Shown piece by piece: positions 31,884 to 41,261 of a stretch of DNA of 64,000 nt. Under the pieces are notes generated by a model that saw only the letters and a program-made list of their open reading frames with translations, ran no database searches and was not told where the DNA came from. Source of the stretch: Methylobacter sp. (GTDB lineage: Bacteria > Pseudomonadota > Gammaproteobacteria > Methylococcales > Methylomonadaceae). The stretch spans positions 108,149 to 172,148 of the forward strand of contig JAUXTH010000101.1 in assembly GCA_030679035.1 (NCBI GenBank), given 5' to 3'. Position 1 is the first letter of the stretch. Every line of letters starts with the position of its first letter. A program made the translations under genes and the position numbers.

Positions 31884-32693
31884 ATGAATTGGGGATACAC
31901 TTTTTCCGGCTTTACTGTAGGGATTTTGGTGGGATTGACTGGCGTAGGCGGCGGTTCGTTGATGACGCCATTGCTGGTCTTCCTGTTCGGATTCAAACCT
32001 GCGGTTGCGGTGGGTACTGATCTTTTGTTTGCCGCCATCACCAAAACCGGCGGCGTGTGGGTGCATCACAACAAGCATAGTTCGGTAGATTGGAAAATCG
32101 TCGGCTGGTTGGCGCTGGGCAGCATCCCTTTTGCGCTGGCGACCTTGTTTGTACTCAAACATTTTATGGAAGTTGGCAAAGAAACCACCGGGGCTATTAC
32201 TTTTACACTGGGTGTTGCGTTACTGTTGACAGCCTTCTCGCTAATAGTGCGCAGCATATTATTAAGCCGGGCCGCAAAGCTTGAACCTATTGACGACGAG
32301 CACAGCACTCCCGAGAATGCCGGTCGCTTCAAGCATCTGCAAATCCCCGCCACCGTATTGATCGGCGCGGTGCTGGGCGTATTGGTGACACTGTCCTCGG
32401 TCGGCGCCGGTGCGTTGGGCACGGTCGCGCTGTTGTTTCTTTATCCCAGAATGACCACGCTGAAAATTGTCGGCACTGATTTGGCTCACGCCATTCCACT
32501 CACAGCAGTGGCGGGTCTGGGGCACCTCAGCCTGGGCAACGTGGATCTGGTTTTATTGGTCAGCCTGCTGCTCGGCTCTTTACCCGGAATCTGGATTGGC
32601 AGCCACCTGAGCGCCAGAATTCCTGAACGATTTTTACGGCCGATTTTGGCGTGCCTCCTGATGTTGATCGGGCTTAAATTTGTGTTGCAATAA
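31884..32693 (+). CDS. TauE/SafE family sulfite/sulfonate exporter
   Basis: An eight-helix inner-membrane permease of 269 aa (UPF0721). First repeat: [20 protein letters not shown] and [20 protein letters not shown]. Second repeat: [20 protein letters not shown] and [21 protein letters not shown] charged cytoplasmic loop ([17 protein letters not shown]) links the halves. Some family members export sulfite or sulfoacetate; the substrate here is unknown. A plausible operon partner is the DUF1348 gene 53 bp downstream. Compare the half-length relative at 17227-17610. Confidence 0.9.
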   Translation: MNWGYTFSGFTVGILVGLTGVGGGSLMTPLLVFLFGFKPAVAVGTDLLFAAITKTGGVWVHHNKHSSVDWKIVGWLALGSIPFALATLFVLKHFMEVGKETTGAITFTLGVALLLTAFSLIVRSILLSRAAKLEPIDDEHSTPENAGRFKHLQIPATVLIGAVLGVLVTLSSVGAGALGTVALLFLYPRMTTLKIVGTDLAHAIPLTAVAGLGHLSLGNVDLVLLVSLLLGSLPGIWIGSHLSARIPERFLRPILACLLMLIGLKFVLQ

Positions 32694-32746
32694 AAGCGGG
32701 AAGAAACTACATTCTATGTTCCGCCGGAAATAACGAGGTTCAGAAC

Positions 32747-33220
32747 ATGACTGAAAATAGCCGTCCGCCGCTGCCGCCCTTCACTGCCGAAACTGCGGCG
32801 CAAAAAGTGCGCGCCGCCGAAAATGCCTGGAATACCCATGACCCGGAAAAAATAGCATTGGCTTATTCCGTTGACAGCCAATGGCGTAACCGAGCCCAAT
32901 TCCTTACCGGTCGCGAGCAAATTGTGCAACTCTTGCAGCAAAAATGGGCCAAGGAGCTGGACTACCGCCTTATCAAAGAGCTGTGGGCTTTTCACGATGC
33001 GCGCATTGCGGTGCGTTTTGCCTATGAATGGCATGATAACTCGGGCAACTGGTTCCGCTCTTACGGTAATGAAAATTGGGAGTTTGATTCAAACGGCCTG
33101 ATGAAGCGCCGCTTGGCCAGCATCAACGACTTGCCGATAGCCGAAACGGAGCGCAAATTTCATTGGCCATTGGGGCCGAGACCGGACAACCACCCAGGTT
33201 TATCCGAACTTGGATTTTGA
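32747..33220 (+). CDS. DUF1348 / NTF2-like protein
   Basis: A 157-aa soluble protein of the SnoaL/NTF2-like superfamily, DUF1348 group. Conserved features include [75 protein letters not shown] and the ending [13 protein letters not shown]. The cone-shaped fold usually holds a small ligand; no biochemical role is known to me. It follows the TauE gene on the same strand. Confidence 0.9.
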   Translation: MTENSRPPLPPFTAETAAQKVRAAENAWNTHDPEKIALAYSVDSQWRNRAQFLTGREQIVQLLQQKWAKELDYRLIKELWAFHDARIAVRFAYEWHDNSGNWFRSYGNENWEFDSNGLMKRRLASINDLPIAETERKFHWPLGPRPDNHPGLSELGF

Positions 33221-33347
33221 GGCGATTTAAAGTATAAAATGAGTTTAGTACCGGTTGATTTATCTATGCAAAGGCTTATATCCACATAAGAGCGGCAACG
33301 CATTTTTTGTGGTTGTCATAACAGAAAAATAAACAGGCAGGTGGATT

Positions 33348-33704
33348 ATGAATAAAAGCTCGACTGATCAAACTGATATTGAAAGATTGCACTCATTAAA
33401 ACGCCTGGCAACGTCCGTGTACCTGTGTCAGATATTGTCTTTCGCATTTGCAGGGTTGCCGTTGCTAATAGGAGTGGTGATTAACTTCATGAGACAAGAG
33501 GACGTCAAGGGGACCTTTTTAGAATCGCATTTTGACTGGCAGATCAAGACCGTTTGGATAGCTCTGGCCGGTCTGGCATTGTCCGGATTGACTTTTGAGC
33601 TCGGCATCGGGTTTTTTATCCTGATTGCGACTGTAATGCTGATGGTCTACAGGATCGTAATCGGATGGAATGCGTTGAATTCTGACCAGCCGATTAATGA
33701 CTGA
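33348..33704 (+). CDS. Small DUF4870-like membrane protein
   Basis: A 118-aa protein with three membrane helices: VYLCQILSFAFAGLPLLIGV, WIALAGLALSGLTFELGIG and FFILIATVMLMVYRIVIGW. The spacing and the SHFDWQIKT...RIVIGWNAL pattern resemble the DUF4870/YtjA-like group of small integral proteins in gammaproteobacteria. Function unknown. The ribosome binding site aggcaggtggatt precedes the ATG. Confidence 0.72.
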   Translation: MNKSSTDQTDIERLHSLKRLATSVYLCQILSFAFAGLPLLIGVVINFMRQEDVKGTFLESHFDWQIKTVWIALAGLALSGLTFELGIGFFILIATVMLMVYRIVIGWNALNSDQPIND

Positions 33705-33862
33705 TTAGCTGCGCGATAAACACTGATGGCCGATCAATGGCTCGCTCTTCAAGGAGATGTTTTTTTAACCCTAATTTAATCATTTTTTAATGTTCCCTTC
33801 GGTATATCTTAATGTCTCCTTCGATATACTTGGCGCTTGTAACTTTACTCGCGCTTACCTAT

Positions 33863-35212
33863 ATGACCAGCCAAGAAAGAATCGACCTGTTCAAAATTAA
33901 AAAGTCAGCCCTGCCGCTCATCTTGGCCTTTGGATTGATGCCGCTTAGCGGCTGTCAGACCTTGTCATCACTGTTTCCTGAGGAATCGACGGCAAGCATC
34001 GAGCCTTCCGAATCGCAACCGGAAACCATAGCCACCCACGAATTCGAACTGCCTGACGGCGACAACATGGTCGGCACCCTTGCCGCAATTAAAACCCGCG
34101 AGAATGATGTGCTGCCGGATATTGCCCGGCATTTCGGCCTGGGCTATAACGACATCAGCATCGCCAATTCCGCAGTCTCCCCCTGGACGCCCAAGCCCGG
34201 TAGTCGCGTCCTGTTGCCTGTACAGTTTATCCTTCCCGATTCGCCGCATAAAGGCATAGCCCTGAATCTGGCGAATATGCGGCTGTTTTACTATCCCAAA
34301 AAACAGCCGGACAAAGTCTACACCTATCCGGTCGGCATTGGCCGCCAGGGCTGGAACACGCCGATGGGACAGACCAGCATCGTCGCCAAAGATGCCAATC
34401 CAAGCTGGTACGTGCCCGAGTCCATTCACCGCGAACATGCCGAAAAAGGCGATACCTTGCCCAAAGTCGTTACCTCTGGGCCCGATAACCCGCTGGGGCT
34501 TTATGCGATGCGCTTAGGCATACCCAGCTATTTAATCCACGGCACCAACAAACCTTACGGCATCGGCATGCAGATCAGTCACGGCTGTGTGCAGATGTAC
34601 CCGGAGGACATTGAAGTGCTGTTCAAAAAAGCCAGTGTCGGCATGCCGGTGCGCATCATTCATCAGCCCTATCTGACAGCATGGCATCAGGATATGCTGT
34701 ACCTTGAAGCGCATGAACCCTTGCCAAAATGGGCCAAGGAAAAAGTCAAACTGAAAAAACAGGTCATCAAGCAATTGCATGACATCAGCGCCAAAAAGAG
34801 CGCGAACGTCGACTGGGACAAAGTCGAGCGCATACTCCAGCGTTCAGACGGCATCCCCACGCCGATACTGATGCAAAGCCCGGATGTCGCGGAAATATCG
34901 GCAAACGCCACACAGCTGAGGCATCCGGGGCAGTTCTATGACCAACCCGTCGCAGGGGAGTTAAAAGACAGCGACTGGGCCATTCTGGTGGCCAGCTTTA
35001 ATGACGAAACAAAGGCGCAGCAACTGGCAACCATGCTGAATCATCAAGGTCCGATCATACCCGCCCGAAAAATCCAAAAAGACGATGCCTATCAGGTTAT
35101 CGCCGGGCCTTTTAAGAGCAAAATGGAAATGAAAGCCGCCGCCAGGCGCATCAAAATGGATTTTGAAATTGATGGCGAGCCGTTAAAGCCGCGCGCGACT
35201 TCAGTGAATTAG
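33863..35212 (+). CDS. L,D-transpeptidase (YkuD) lipoprotein with SPOR domain
   Basis: An envelope enzyme that forms or edits peptidoglycan cross-links or attaches lipoproteins, 449 aa. The signal peptide ends in the lipobox LSGC (Cys31). A LysM-like segment follows (VLPDIARHFGLGYNDISIAN). The YkuD domain has HGTNKPYGIGMQISHGCVQM with catalytic Cys242 and the paired His. A C-terminal SPOR-like repeat (WAILVASFNDETKAQQLATM ... YQVIAGPFKSKMEMKAAARR) would bind denuded glycan. An upstream in-frame ATG at 33812 would give an unusually long leader; 33863 was chosen for the lipobox distance. The 3' end faces a convergent kinase gene 19 bp away. A decayed copy of this 3' end lies at 40922-41235. Confidence 0.9.
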   Translation: MTSQERIDLFKIKKSALPLILAFGLMPLSGCQTLSSLFPEESTASIEPSESQPETIATHEFELPDGDNMVGTLAAIKTRENDVLPDIARHFGLGYNDISIANSAVSPWTPKPGSRVLLPVQFILPDSPHKGIALNLANMRLFYYPKKQPDKVYTYPVGIGRQGWNTPMGQTSIVAKDANPSWYVPESIHREHAEKGDTLPKVVTSGPDNPLGLYAMRLGIPSYLIHGTNKPYGIGMQISHGCVQMYPEDIEVLFKKASVGMPVRIIHQPYLTAWHQDMLYLEAHEPLPKWAKEKVKLKKQVIKQLHDISAKKSANVDWDKVERILQRSDGIPTPILMQSPDVAEISANATQLRHPGQFYDQPVAGELKDSDWAILVASFNDETKAQQLATMLNHQGPIIPARKIQKDDAYQVIAGPFKSKMEMKAAARRIKMDFEIDGEPLKPRATSVN

Positions 35213-35231
35213 AAGCCCTCTACAGGATGAT

Positions 35232-37424
35232 TCATGCCTCATCAGCTTTCTCTATGGGCAGTGTGAAATAAAAAGTTGAGCCTTTCCCAGGCATGCTATT
35301 GAAATGTAAAGTGCCTTTATGGGCTTCGATAAGTGATCGGCTGATCGACAGCCCCATACCCATGCCGTCTGACTTGGTGGTGTAAAAAGGCGTCGATATT
35401 TTTTGCCGTTGATCTTCATCCATCCCCGGACCGTTGTCTTTCACCCTGACCTGTATGCAGTTATTGGGGGTCAGGTGGCTATTAATGATTAACTCGCGTT
35501 GCTGTTTTGCAGGTAGATTTTGCAAGGCTTCAATGCTGTTTCGAACCAGGTTTATGATGACCTGCTCAATTTGTATCTGATCGACACAAATAGACGGCAG
35601 ATTGCTTTCCAGTTCAAAGGTCAGGCTTATGTCGTTTTGTTTAAGTTCGGCAACACAAAGGCCGGCAGCGTCATGAATCAATGTATTAACATCGGCGGTT
35701 GATCGATGTATTGCATGCGATTTAACAAATTGTCTCATGTGATGAATTATCCCTCCCGCCCTTAACGCTTGCTGCTGGGTTTTGCCTAGTATCTCGGCGA
35801 GCTTTACCAGATCAGGGTGTTCTGAGTTGATAAGATTTAGGCTGACTTGGGTATAACTGGAAATCGCAGCCAGAGGTTGGTTGACTTCATGGGCGATGCC
35901 TGAAGCCATTTCACCCATCAGCCCCAGGCGAGTGACATGTGCGAGTTCGTCCAGATGCTCCTTGTCTTGCTGTTCCTGTTGTTTGCGCTGAGTGATGTCA
36001 TACAGTATCACCAACTGCATTCCCGCAAAATCGTGATGAATCGCAGCGGCACTCGCCAACACGGTTTTAATGCTGTTGTTCTTGCAGCGAACAGTCACTT
36101 CCATAGGCGGAAAATCGGTTTGTTCCTGCTTGGCTTTTTCCAGCGTCGCTCGCCAAGTAGTCTCAACCCAATTACGATAGTCCGGATCAGGGTAGGCTTT
36201 CGGCCGCCAATCTGCCAGAGTGGGAATATCATCTATGCTGTAGCCAAAGGTTTGCACAAATGCCGGATTCAGGAAGGTAATGTTCAACTGCTCATCATTC
36301 AATGCCATCGGTACGGGGGTAGCTTCGATAAGTGAACGGAATTTTGCCTCACTGGCTTTAAGCTCATCTTCCATTAGTTTGCGCTCGGTGATGTCGATAT
36401 GCCTACCAACATAATGAATGACCACATCGGCAGGATCTTTCACCGCAATAATGGTTAGCCACTTGGGATAGATTTCGCCATTCTTGCGCTTATCCCAGAT
36501 TTCCCCTTGCCAGGTTCCGGCGCGATTGATGCTTTCCCACATCGAGGCATAAAAGGTCTTGTCATGGCACCCTGATTTGAGCAAGTTTATTTTACGACCC
36601 ACCATTTCTTTGGCGGCGTAGCCGGAGGATTTGGCAAAGGCTTTGTTGGCTCGCAAAATAACGCAATTGACATCGGTGATGACAATCGCTTCATCCGACT
36701 CGAAAACGACGGCATCCACTTGGCTGTTTTCTCCTGCCTCGCGCACTAGCGAAACAAATCCCAAGGTTGCCGCCACGGCGCACAGAGCGCGCAACAGCTG
36801 AACGGGAATGCCAAACAGCGCAAGGAAATCCGCCTGCGTTGGCAGCCATGCCGGCAGACGCGGATCGCTCTGAAACAAGACAACGGTAGACAAACTGTAG
36901 CCGATAAATGCCAGCGCTACGATGCGTAGCCAGAGCGCGTTACGGCGGGTTTGGTTGCTGCGCTGACTGGCGAGCAGCGCAAGACCGGTTAGCAGTGCAG
37001 CCGGGGCGCCGACAAACCAACGCGCGCCCATCGTCAGTCCGGCAAGGGGCTCGACCGTCCACAACGCCAACATCGCTACTCCTAGACCCGCGGTACCGAA
37101 CACCCCAGACGCAGGCAGCCGAATCACCCCCGAATTATCGATCCAGGTTCGACGCCCAAACTCCAGCAGCGACAGATAGGAGGTTAGCAGCAACAGGCGG
37201 CCCAACCAATTCAACCACTCGGCTGAGTTGCTCAGCTTCTGTATTTCAATAAACGCCACGACTCCGTGCAGCATGCCGAATGCCGCCAGCAGCGATAGAT
37301 GCGGTGAGAATTGCCACATCGTATTCTGTTTTGGCAGCATCGAGGCCACCACGCCCAGCACAAAAAAAGCCAGGCCGCAAACCAGGTAGATCAGTCCCAT
37401 TGACGCCACATCCCATTGATTCAT
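35232..37424 (-). CDS. PAS sensor histidine kinase with seven-helix N-terminus (kinase 1)
   Basis: A 730-aa membrane histidine kinase. Residues 1-225 hold about seven hydrophobic helices (YLVCGLAFFVLGVVASMLP; HLSLLAAFGMLHGVV), an unassigned sensor module. PAS 1 (~235-350) contains FESDEAIVITDVNCVILRAN; PAS 2 (~360-480) contains ATPVPMALNDEQLNITFLNP. Then come HisKA with GEMASGIAHEVNQPLAAISS (His ~509) and HATPase_c with NLVRNSIEAL, DNGPGM, PFYTTK and GMGMGLSIS. There is no receiver and no regulator gene adjacent. It has the same N-terminal module, first PAS, second PAS and kinase core as 41262-44540. Both lie next to L,D-transpeptidase sequence (here the intact gene), evidence of segmental duplication. 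Confidence 0.92.
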   Translation of the reverse strand: MNQWDVASMGLIYLVCGLAFFVLGVVASMLPKQNTMWQFSPHLSLLAAFGMLHGVVAFIEIQKLSNSAEWLNWLGRLLLLTSYLSLLEFGRRTWIDNSGVIRLPASGVFGTAGLGVAMLALWTVEPLAGLTMGARWFVGAPAALLTGLALLASQRSNQTRRNALWLRIVALAFIGYSLSTVVLFQSDPRLPAWLPTQADFLALFGIPVQLLRALCAVAATLGFVSLVREAGENSQVDAVVFESDEAIVITDVNCVILRANKAFAKSSGYAAKEMVGRKINLLKSGCHDKTFYASMWESINRAGTWQGEIWDKRKNGEIYPKWLTIIAVKDPADVVIHYVGRHIDITERKLMEDELKASEAKFRSLIEATPVPMALNDEQLNITFLNPAFVQTFGYSIDDIPTLADWRPKAYPDPDYRNWVETTWRATLEKAKQEQTDFPPMEVTVRCKNNSIKTVLASAAAIHHDFAGMQLVILYDITQRKQQEQQDKEHLDELAHVTRLGLMGEMASGIAHEVNQPLAAISSYTQVSLNLINSEHPDLVKLAEILGKTQQQALRAGGIIHHMRQFVKSHAIHRSTADVNTLIHDAAGLCVAELKQNDISLTFELESNLPSICVDQIQIEQVIINLVRNSIEALQNLPAKQQRELIINSHLTPNNCIQVRVKDNGPGMDEDQRQKISTPFYTTKSDGMGMGLSISRSLIEAHKGTLHFNSMPGKGSTFYFTLPIEKADEA

Positions 37425-37654
37425 GCCTGCTCTCCGTTAGAGACTGATGTTGTAACGGCTGCGATTATTATTGAAAACACTGAAAGCCTATGTAAGAACA
37501 TCGCACGGTTTGCGAAAAAAAGGACAGATGCTTGAGTCACTTTATCACGCTGCTACCGGGTGAGGGGCGATAATAAAGACTCGCAGCTGAATAGTCACCT
37601 AATTCCTGTCGCCTGATTTGGATAATGCTTTCATGCCCTCCGATATTACAGGAC

Positions 37655-40600
37655 TCATACCCTCTTTATGGGTAGCGTGAAATAAAAAGTAGTGCCTTTT
37701 CCCAGTATGCTATTGAAATACAAAGTACCTTCATGAGCCTCGATAAGTGAGCGACTGATGGACAACCCCATGCCCATGCCGTCATCTTTAGTGGTGTAAA
37801 AAGGCATCACTATTTTTTGTTTTTGGTCGTCATTAAGTCCTGGGCCATTGTCCTTTACCCTAACCAATATGTCTTTATTGGACGTCAATTGGCTATGGAT
37901 GGCTATCTGACGTTGCTGTTTGGCGGGTAAGTTTTGTAAGGCATCAACGCTGTTTCGGATCAGGTTTATGATGACCTGTTCAATTTGAACATGATCCGCA
38001 TAGATAGGCGGCAGATTGTTTTTCAGTTCAAATTTCAGCGTTATGCCGCTGTGTTTAAGTTCGGCAATACATAAGCTGACAGCTTCATAAATCAACGTAT
38101 TAATGTCGGCGGTTGAACGATGTTTTGCATGAGATTTGATAAATTCCCTCATGCGATGAATTATCTGTCCCGCTCTTAAAGCCTGTTGCTGTGTTTTGTA
38201 TAAGATTTCGGTGAGCTTTACCAGATCAGGATTTTCAATGTTAATAAGGCTTAAACTGACTTGCGTATAGCTGGAAATCGCAGCCAGAGGCTGGTTGACT
38301 TCATGAGCGATGCCTGAAGCCATTTCACCCATCAACCCTAGGCGGGTGACATGGGCGAGTTCATCCAGATGTTCCTTGTCTTGCTGTTCCCGGTGTTTGC
38401 GCAAACTCACATCACGCACAATATTGGTAAAATAGCGTTCATTATCAATTGAAAACTCCGCGATGGACAGATCCAGAGGCACCACAGAACCGTTTTTGTG
38501 TATACCTTCAATCTCCTGAATTTGACTGCCGGATTCTGCTGCTTTGGGGGGCAAACTACAACTTGGCGATGACGGCATGAGCGTGCAAATACTGCAACCC
38601 ACCAGCTCTTCCGGTTTATAACCGAAAATAGCTTCTACTGCGGCATTAGCGGATACGATGATGTCGGACATGTCATAGGTGATAATCCCCTCCACTGACG
38701 CATTAAAAATGGCGTTGAGTTTGGCTTCAATTTGTTTGCGCTGAGTAATGTCGTACAGCATCACCAAATGCTCACCCGCAAAATCGTGATGGAACGCAAC
38801 GGCAGTCGCCAAAACGGTTTTAATACTGCCGTTCTTACAACGTATAGACAGCTCCAAAGGCGGAAAGTCGGTCTGTTCCTGCTTGGCTTTGTCCAGTGTC
38901 GTTTGCCAAATAGTCTCGATCCAGTTTCGGTAGTCCGGATCAGGGTAGGCTTTCAGCCGCCAGTCCGCCAAGGTGGGAATATCATCTATGCTATAACTGA
39001 AAGCCTGCACAAACGCCGGATTCAAATAGGTAATGTTCAGCTGCCCGTCATACAACGCCAACGGCACGGGGCAAACCTCAATAATCGAACGGAATTTTGC
39101 TTCACTGGCTTTTAGCTCATCTTCCATTGCTTTGCGCTCGGTAATGTTTTCATGACTGACCACAACCCCGAGACGTGAACCTTGCAATGGCAATACCGTC
39201 ATATGAAACCAGCGTTGCTGATTGGGCGAGTGGCATGGGTACTCTAAATGGAATGTTTTCTGCTCGCCCGCCAGCACCCCCGCAATACCCATTTGAGCAG
39301 CGCTTGCCTCATCGCCATAAGGTTGATTAGAGGCGTTTTTACACGCGTCCAGATAGTTAAACCCCAACCTATCCTGACCGGGCTCCAGCGAACCATTTTC
39401 TTTGGCAAACCGCCGCCATGCGCTGTTGACGGTAACAATAACGCCTTGCGCATCCAGCACGGCGATGTGCGCGGTCAGCGAGTCAAGGATGCTGACATTA
39501 AAGTCATCACTGTCGCGCAATTTTTCCTCCATCTGCTTACGCTCGGTGATGTCCAATGCCACGCCATGCAGCCCGATAATGGCGCCACTGCCGTCCCGTA
39601 CGGCTTCCCCGCGCGCCAACATCCACCCGTGCACCCCGTCTGCCCTGATAATCTCAAGCTCTAGTCCGCAGGGAATCCCCGTTTTCCGTATATGGGGAAG
39701 AGAGAATCTCAACCGTTCCCAGCTCTCAGCAGTGAACAACCGGAAGTGCTCGGTGTAATCCGGCGGTGGTAACTCCGGGTTCAAACCCAATATGCGGTAA
39801 AGTTCCTCTGACCAATCGACACGATTGGTCGCCATATCCAGCTGCCAGCTGCCCACATGGGCAATTCGTTGCGCTTCTTGCAGTTCCTTCTGACTCTGTC
39901 GTAGCGCCTCTTCCGCTTGTTTGCGCTCCGAAATATCTTTATGTGTGCCGATCATGCGTAAGGGCTTGCCGTCTTCGTTACGGCTGACCACCATGCCTCT
40001 GGCTAAAATCCATTTGTAGCTCCCATCCTTGCAGCGCAAGCGGTATTCAACGACATAAGTTGCTGTCTTTCCAGTCATGTATGCTTGTACAGCCCCTGCA
40101 ACATGCGACTGATCATCGGGATAAATGCGCTTTTTCCATTCTTGTTCAGTAGGCAGAATGTCGTTTTCAGCATACCCCAGCATTTCCTTCCAGCTAGAGG
40201 AATACTTGACTTCATCTTTCTGGACGTCCCAATCCCATACGCCGTCGCCGGAACCCTCAATGGCAAATTTCCAGAGATATTCACTTTCCCGCAACGCTTC
40301 TTCAACTGTTTTTCTTTGTTGTATCTCAGCTTGCAGTTGTGCGGCGTTGGGTAACGACAAAGCGCGGGGAATAACCCATAGCATCAGTACGGCGGTGGCG
40401 ACCGAAATAATCGCCGTAACAGCTTTAAGCAAGCCGTCCAGCCAATACAAAGGTATCCAGATCGTGATAGCCGACAGTAAATGCGTAGTGCCGCAAGCGA
40501 TAATAAATCCGGCAAACATGGTAGCCAACAACGGATAGGGAAAGTCCTTACGCTGCCGAATAAAATAGACAAGAATCAAGGGAATCGAATAATAGGCGAG

Positions 40601-40714
40601 CGTGATCAGCAGATCTGAGATGACATGCAGCCAAAGTAATACCGGACTCCACGACAGGCAGTAGCCATGAGGGAGAAGATCTTTAATGCCAAAAAGGTCA
40701 ATCAGTGCTTGCAT
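37655..40714 (-). CDS. Ethylene-receptor-like (ETR1-type) PAS histidine kinase (kinase 2)
   Basis: A 1019-aa membrane histidine kinase. Residues ~25-120 match the three-helix ethylene-binding domain of plant ETR1. HVISDLLITLAYYSIPLILV carries D34, Y41, I44 and P45; FAGFIIACGTTHLL carries I71, C74 and H78. These equal ETR1 D25, Y32, I35, P36, I62, C65 and H69 with a constant offset of nine; Cys and His hold the Cu(I) ion that binds ethylene. Five PAS domains follow (~145-760), including GVWDWDVQKDEVKYSSSWKE and VEGIITYDMSDIIVSANAAV. HisKA has GIAHEVNQPLAAISSY (His ~805); the ATPase boxes NLIRNSVDAL, DNGPGL and GMGMGLSIS complete it. No response regulator is adjacent. The last two PAS domains and the kinase are nearly the same as in kinase 3. 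Confidence 0.93.
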   Translation of the reverse strand: MQALIDLFGIKDLLPHGYCLSWSPVLLWLHVISDLLITLAYYSIPLILVYFIRQRKDFPYPLLATMFAGFIIACGTTHLLSAITIWIPLYWLDGLLKAVTAIISVATAVLMLWVIPRALSLPNAAQLQAEIQQRKTVEEALRESEYLWKFAIEGSGDGVWDWDVQKDEVKYSSSWKEMLGYAENDILPTEQEWKKRIYPDDQSHVAGAVQAYMTGKTATYVVEYRLRCKDGSYKWILARGMVVSRNEDGKPLRMIGTHKDISERKQAEEALRQSQKELQEAQRIAHVGSWQLDMATNRVDWSEELYRILGLNPELPPPDYTEHFRLFTAESWERLRFSLPHIRKTGIPCGLELEIIRADGVHGWMLARGEAVRDGSGAIIGLHGVALDITERKQMEEKLRDSDDFNVSILDSLTAHIAVLDAQGVIVTVNSAWRRFAKENGSLEPGQDRLGFNYLDACKNASNQPYGDEASAAQMGIAGVLAGEQKTFHLEYPCHSPNQQRWFHMTVLPLQGSRLGVVVSHENITERKAMEDELKASEAKFRSIIEVCPVPLALYDGQLNITYLNPAFVQAFSYSIDDIPTLADWRLKAYPDPDYRNWIETIWQTTLDKAKQEQTDFPPLELSIRCKNGSIKTVLATAVAFHHDFAGEHLVMLYDITQRKQIEAKLNAIFNASVEGIITYDMSDIIVSANAAVEAIFGYKPEELVGCSICTLMPSSPSCSLPPKAAESGSQIQEIEGIHKNGSVVPLDLSIAEFSIDNERYFTNIVRDVSLRKHREQQDKEHLDELAHVTRLGLMGEMASGIAHEVNQPLAAISSYTQVSLSLINIENPDLVKLTEILYKTQQQALRAGQIIHRMREFIKSHAKHRSTADINTLIYEAVSLCIAELKHSGITLKFELKNNLPPIYADHVQIEQVIINLIRNSVDALQNLPAKQQRQIAIHSQLTSNKDILVRVKDNGPGLNDDQKQKIVMPFYTTKDDGMGMGLSISRSLIEAHEGTLYFNSILGKGTTFYFTLPIKRV

Positions 40715-40921
40715 TTATCAGGTGATAGGATGAAAACGTGGATTTTTAGGATGGCTTAAAGCGCCCTCCGGCCCTTGTATCGGCATAAAAGGCGGCATGT
40801 CCATGCAGTCATACTGAACCTCAACCCAGGCACAATCCCCGATACCATTGAATGTTGATGATCCGTATGTACTCCAACTTACCGCATTGATATGGCGGAA
40901 ATATCGACAAAGGTCTCGCAA
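40715..40921. other. Upstream region of the ETR1-like kinase
   Basis: Contains a short minus-strand open frame (40718-40921) from a TTG, without recognised features or ribosome binding site; it is not called as a gene. It presumably holds the promoter of kinase 2. Confidence 0.35.
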
Positions 40922-41235
40922 CTGAAGTATCCCGAGTCCCCCGCCATTAAGGAGTTAAAACAAGCGACTGATCCATTTTGGTGTTCAATTTTAATGGTGA
41001 ACACAGGCGCAACAACTGGCAACACAGTAAGCCATTAGGATCTGAGCATCCTAAAAATCGGTTGTGTTGTACAAGTGTCTATAGGGTAGAGAAATCAACT
41101 TCTGCAATCAATAAGTACAGTTACCTATCAGGTTATCACCGGATATTTTAAGAGCTAACCGAAAATTAACGTTGCCGCAACAACGCATCAAGTGGATTTT
41201 GAAATTGAGGGTGAGCCGTTAAAGTCGCGTGTGCC
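40922..41235 (+). pseudogene. Decayed copy of the L,D-transpeptidase 3' end
   Basis: This stretch aligns base by base, with small indels and many substitutions, to about 34915-35210 of the intact L,D-transpeptidase gene (SPOR region). Clear blocks are ggagttaaaa...agcgactg, caactggcaac, cctatcaggttatc, ttttaagagc and tggattttgaaattga followed by gagccgttaaag. The frame is broken by stops. It sits before kinase 3 exactly as the intact gene sits before kinase 1, ending in the same attcatgcctcatcag junction. It marks the left part of a duplicated segment. Confidence 0.85.
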
Positions 41236-41261
41236 TTCGGTGTTAGCATTCCCTACAAAAT

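Noticed and set aside
40718..40921. Short frame just upstream of the ETR1-like kinase
   Set aside because: TTG start, no ribosome binding site, no recognisable sequence; treated as leader.
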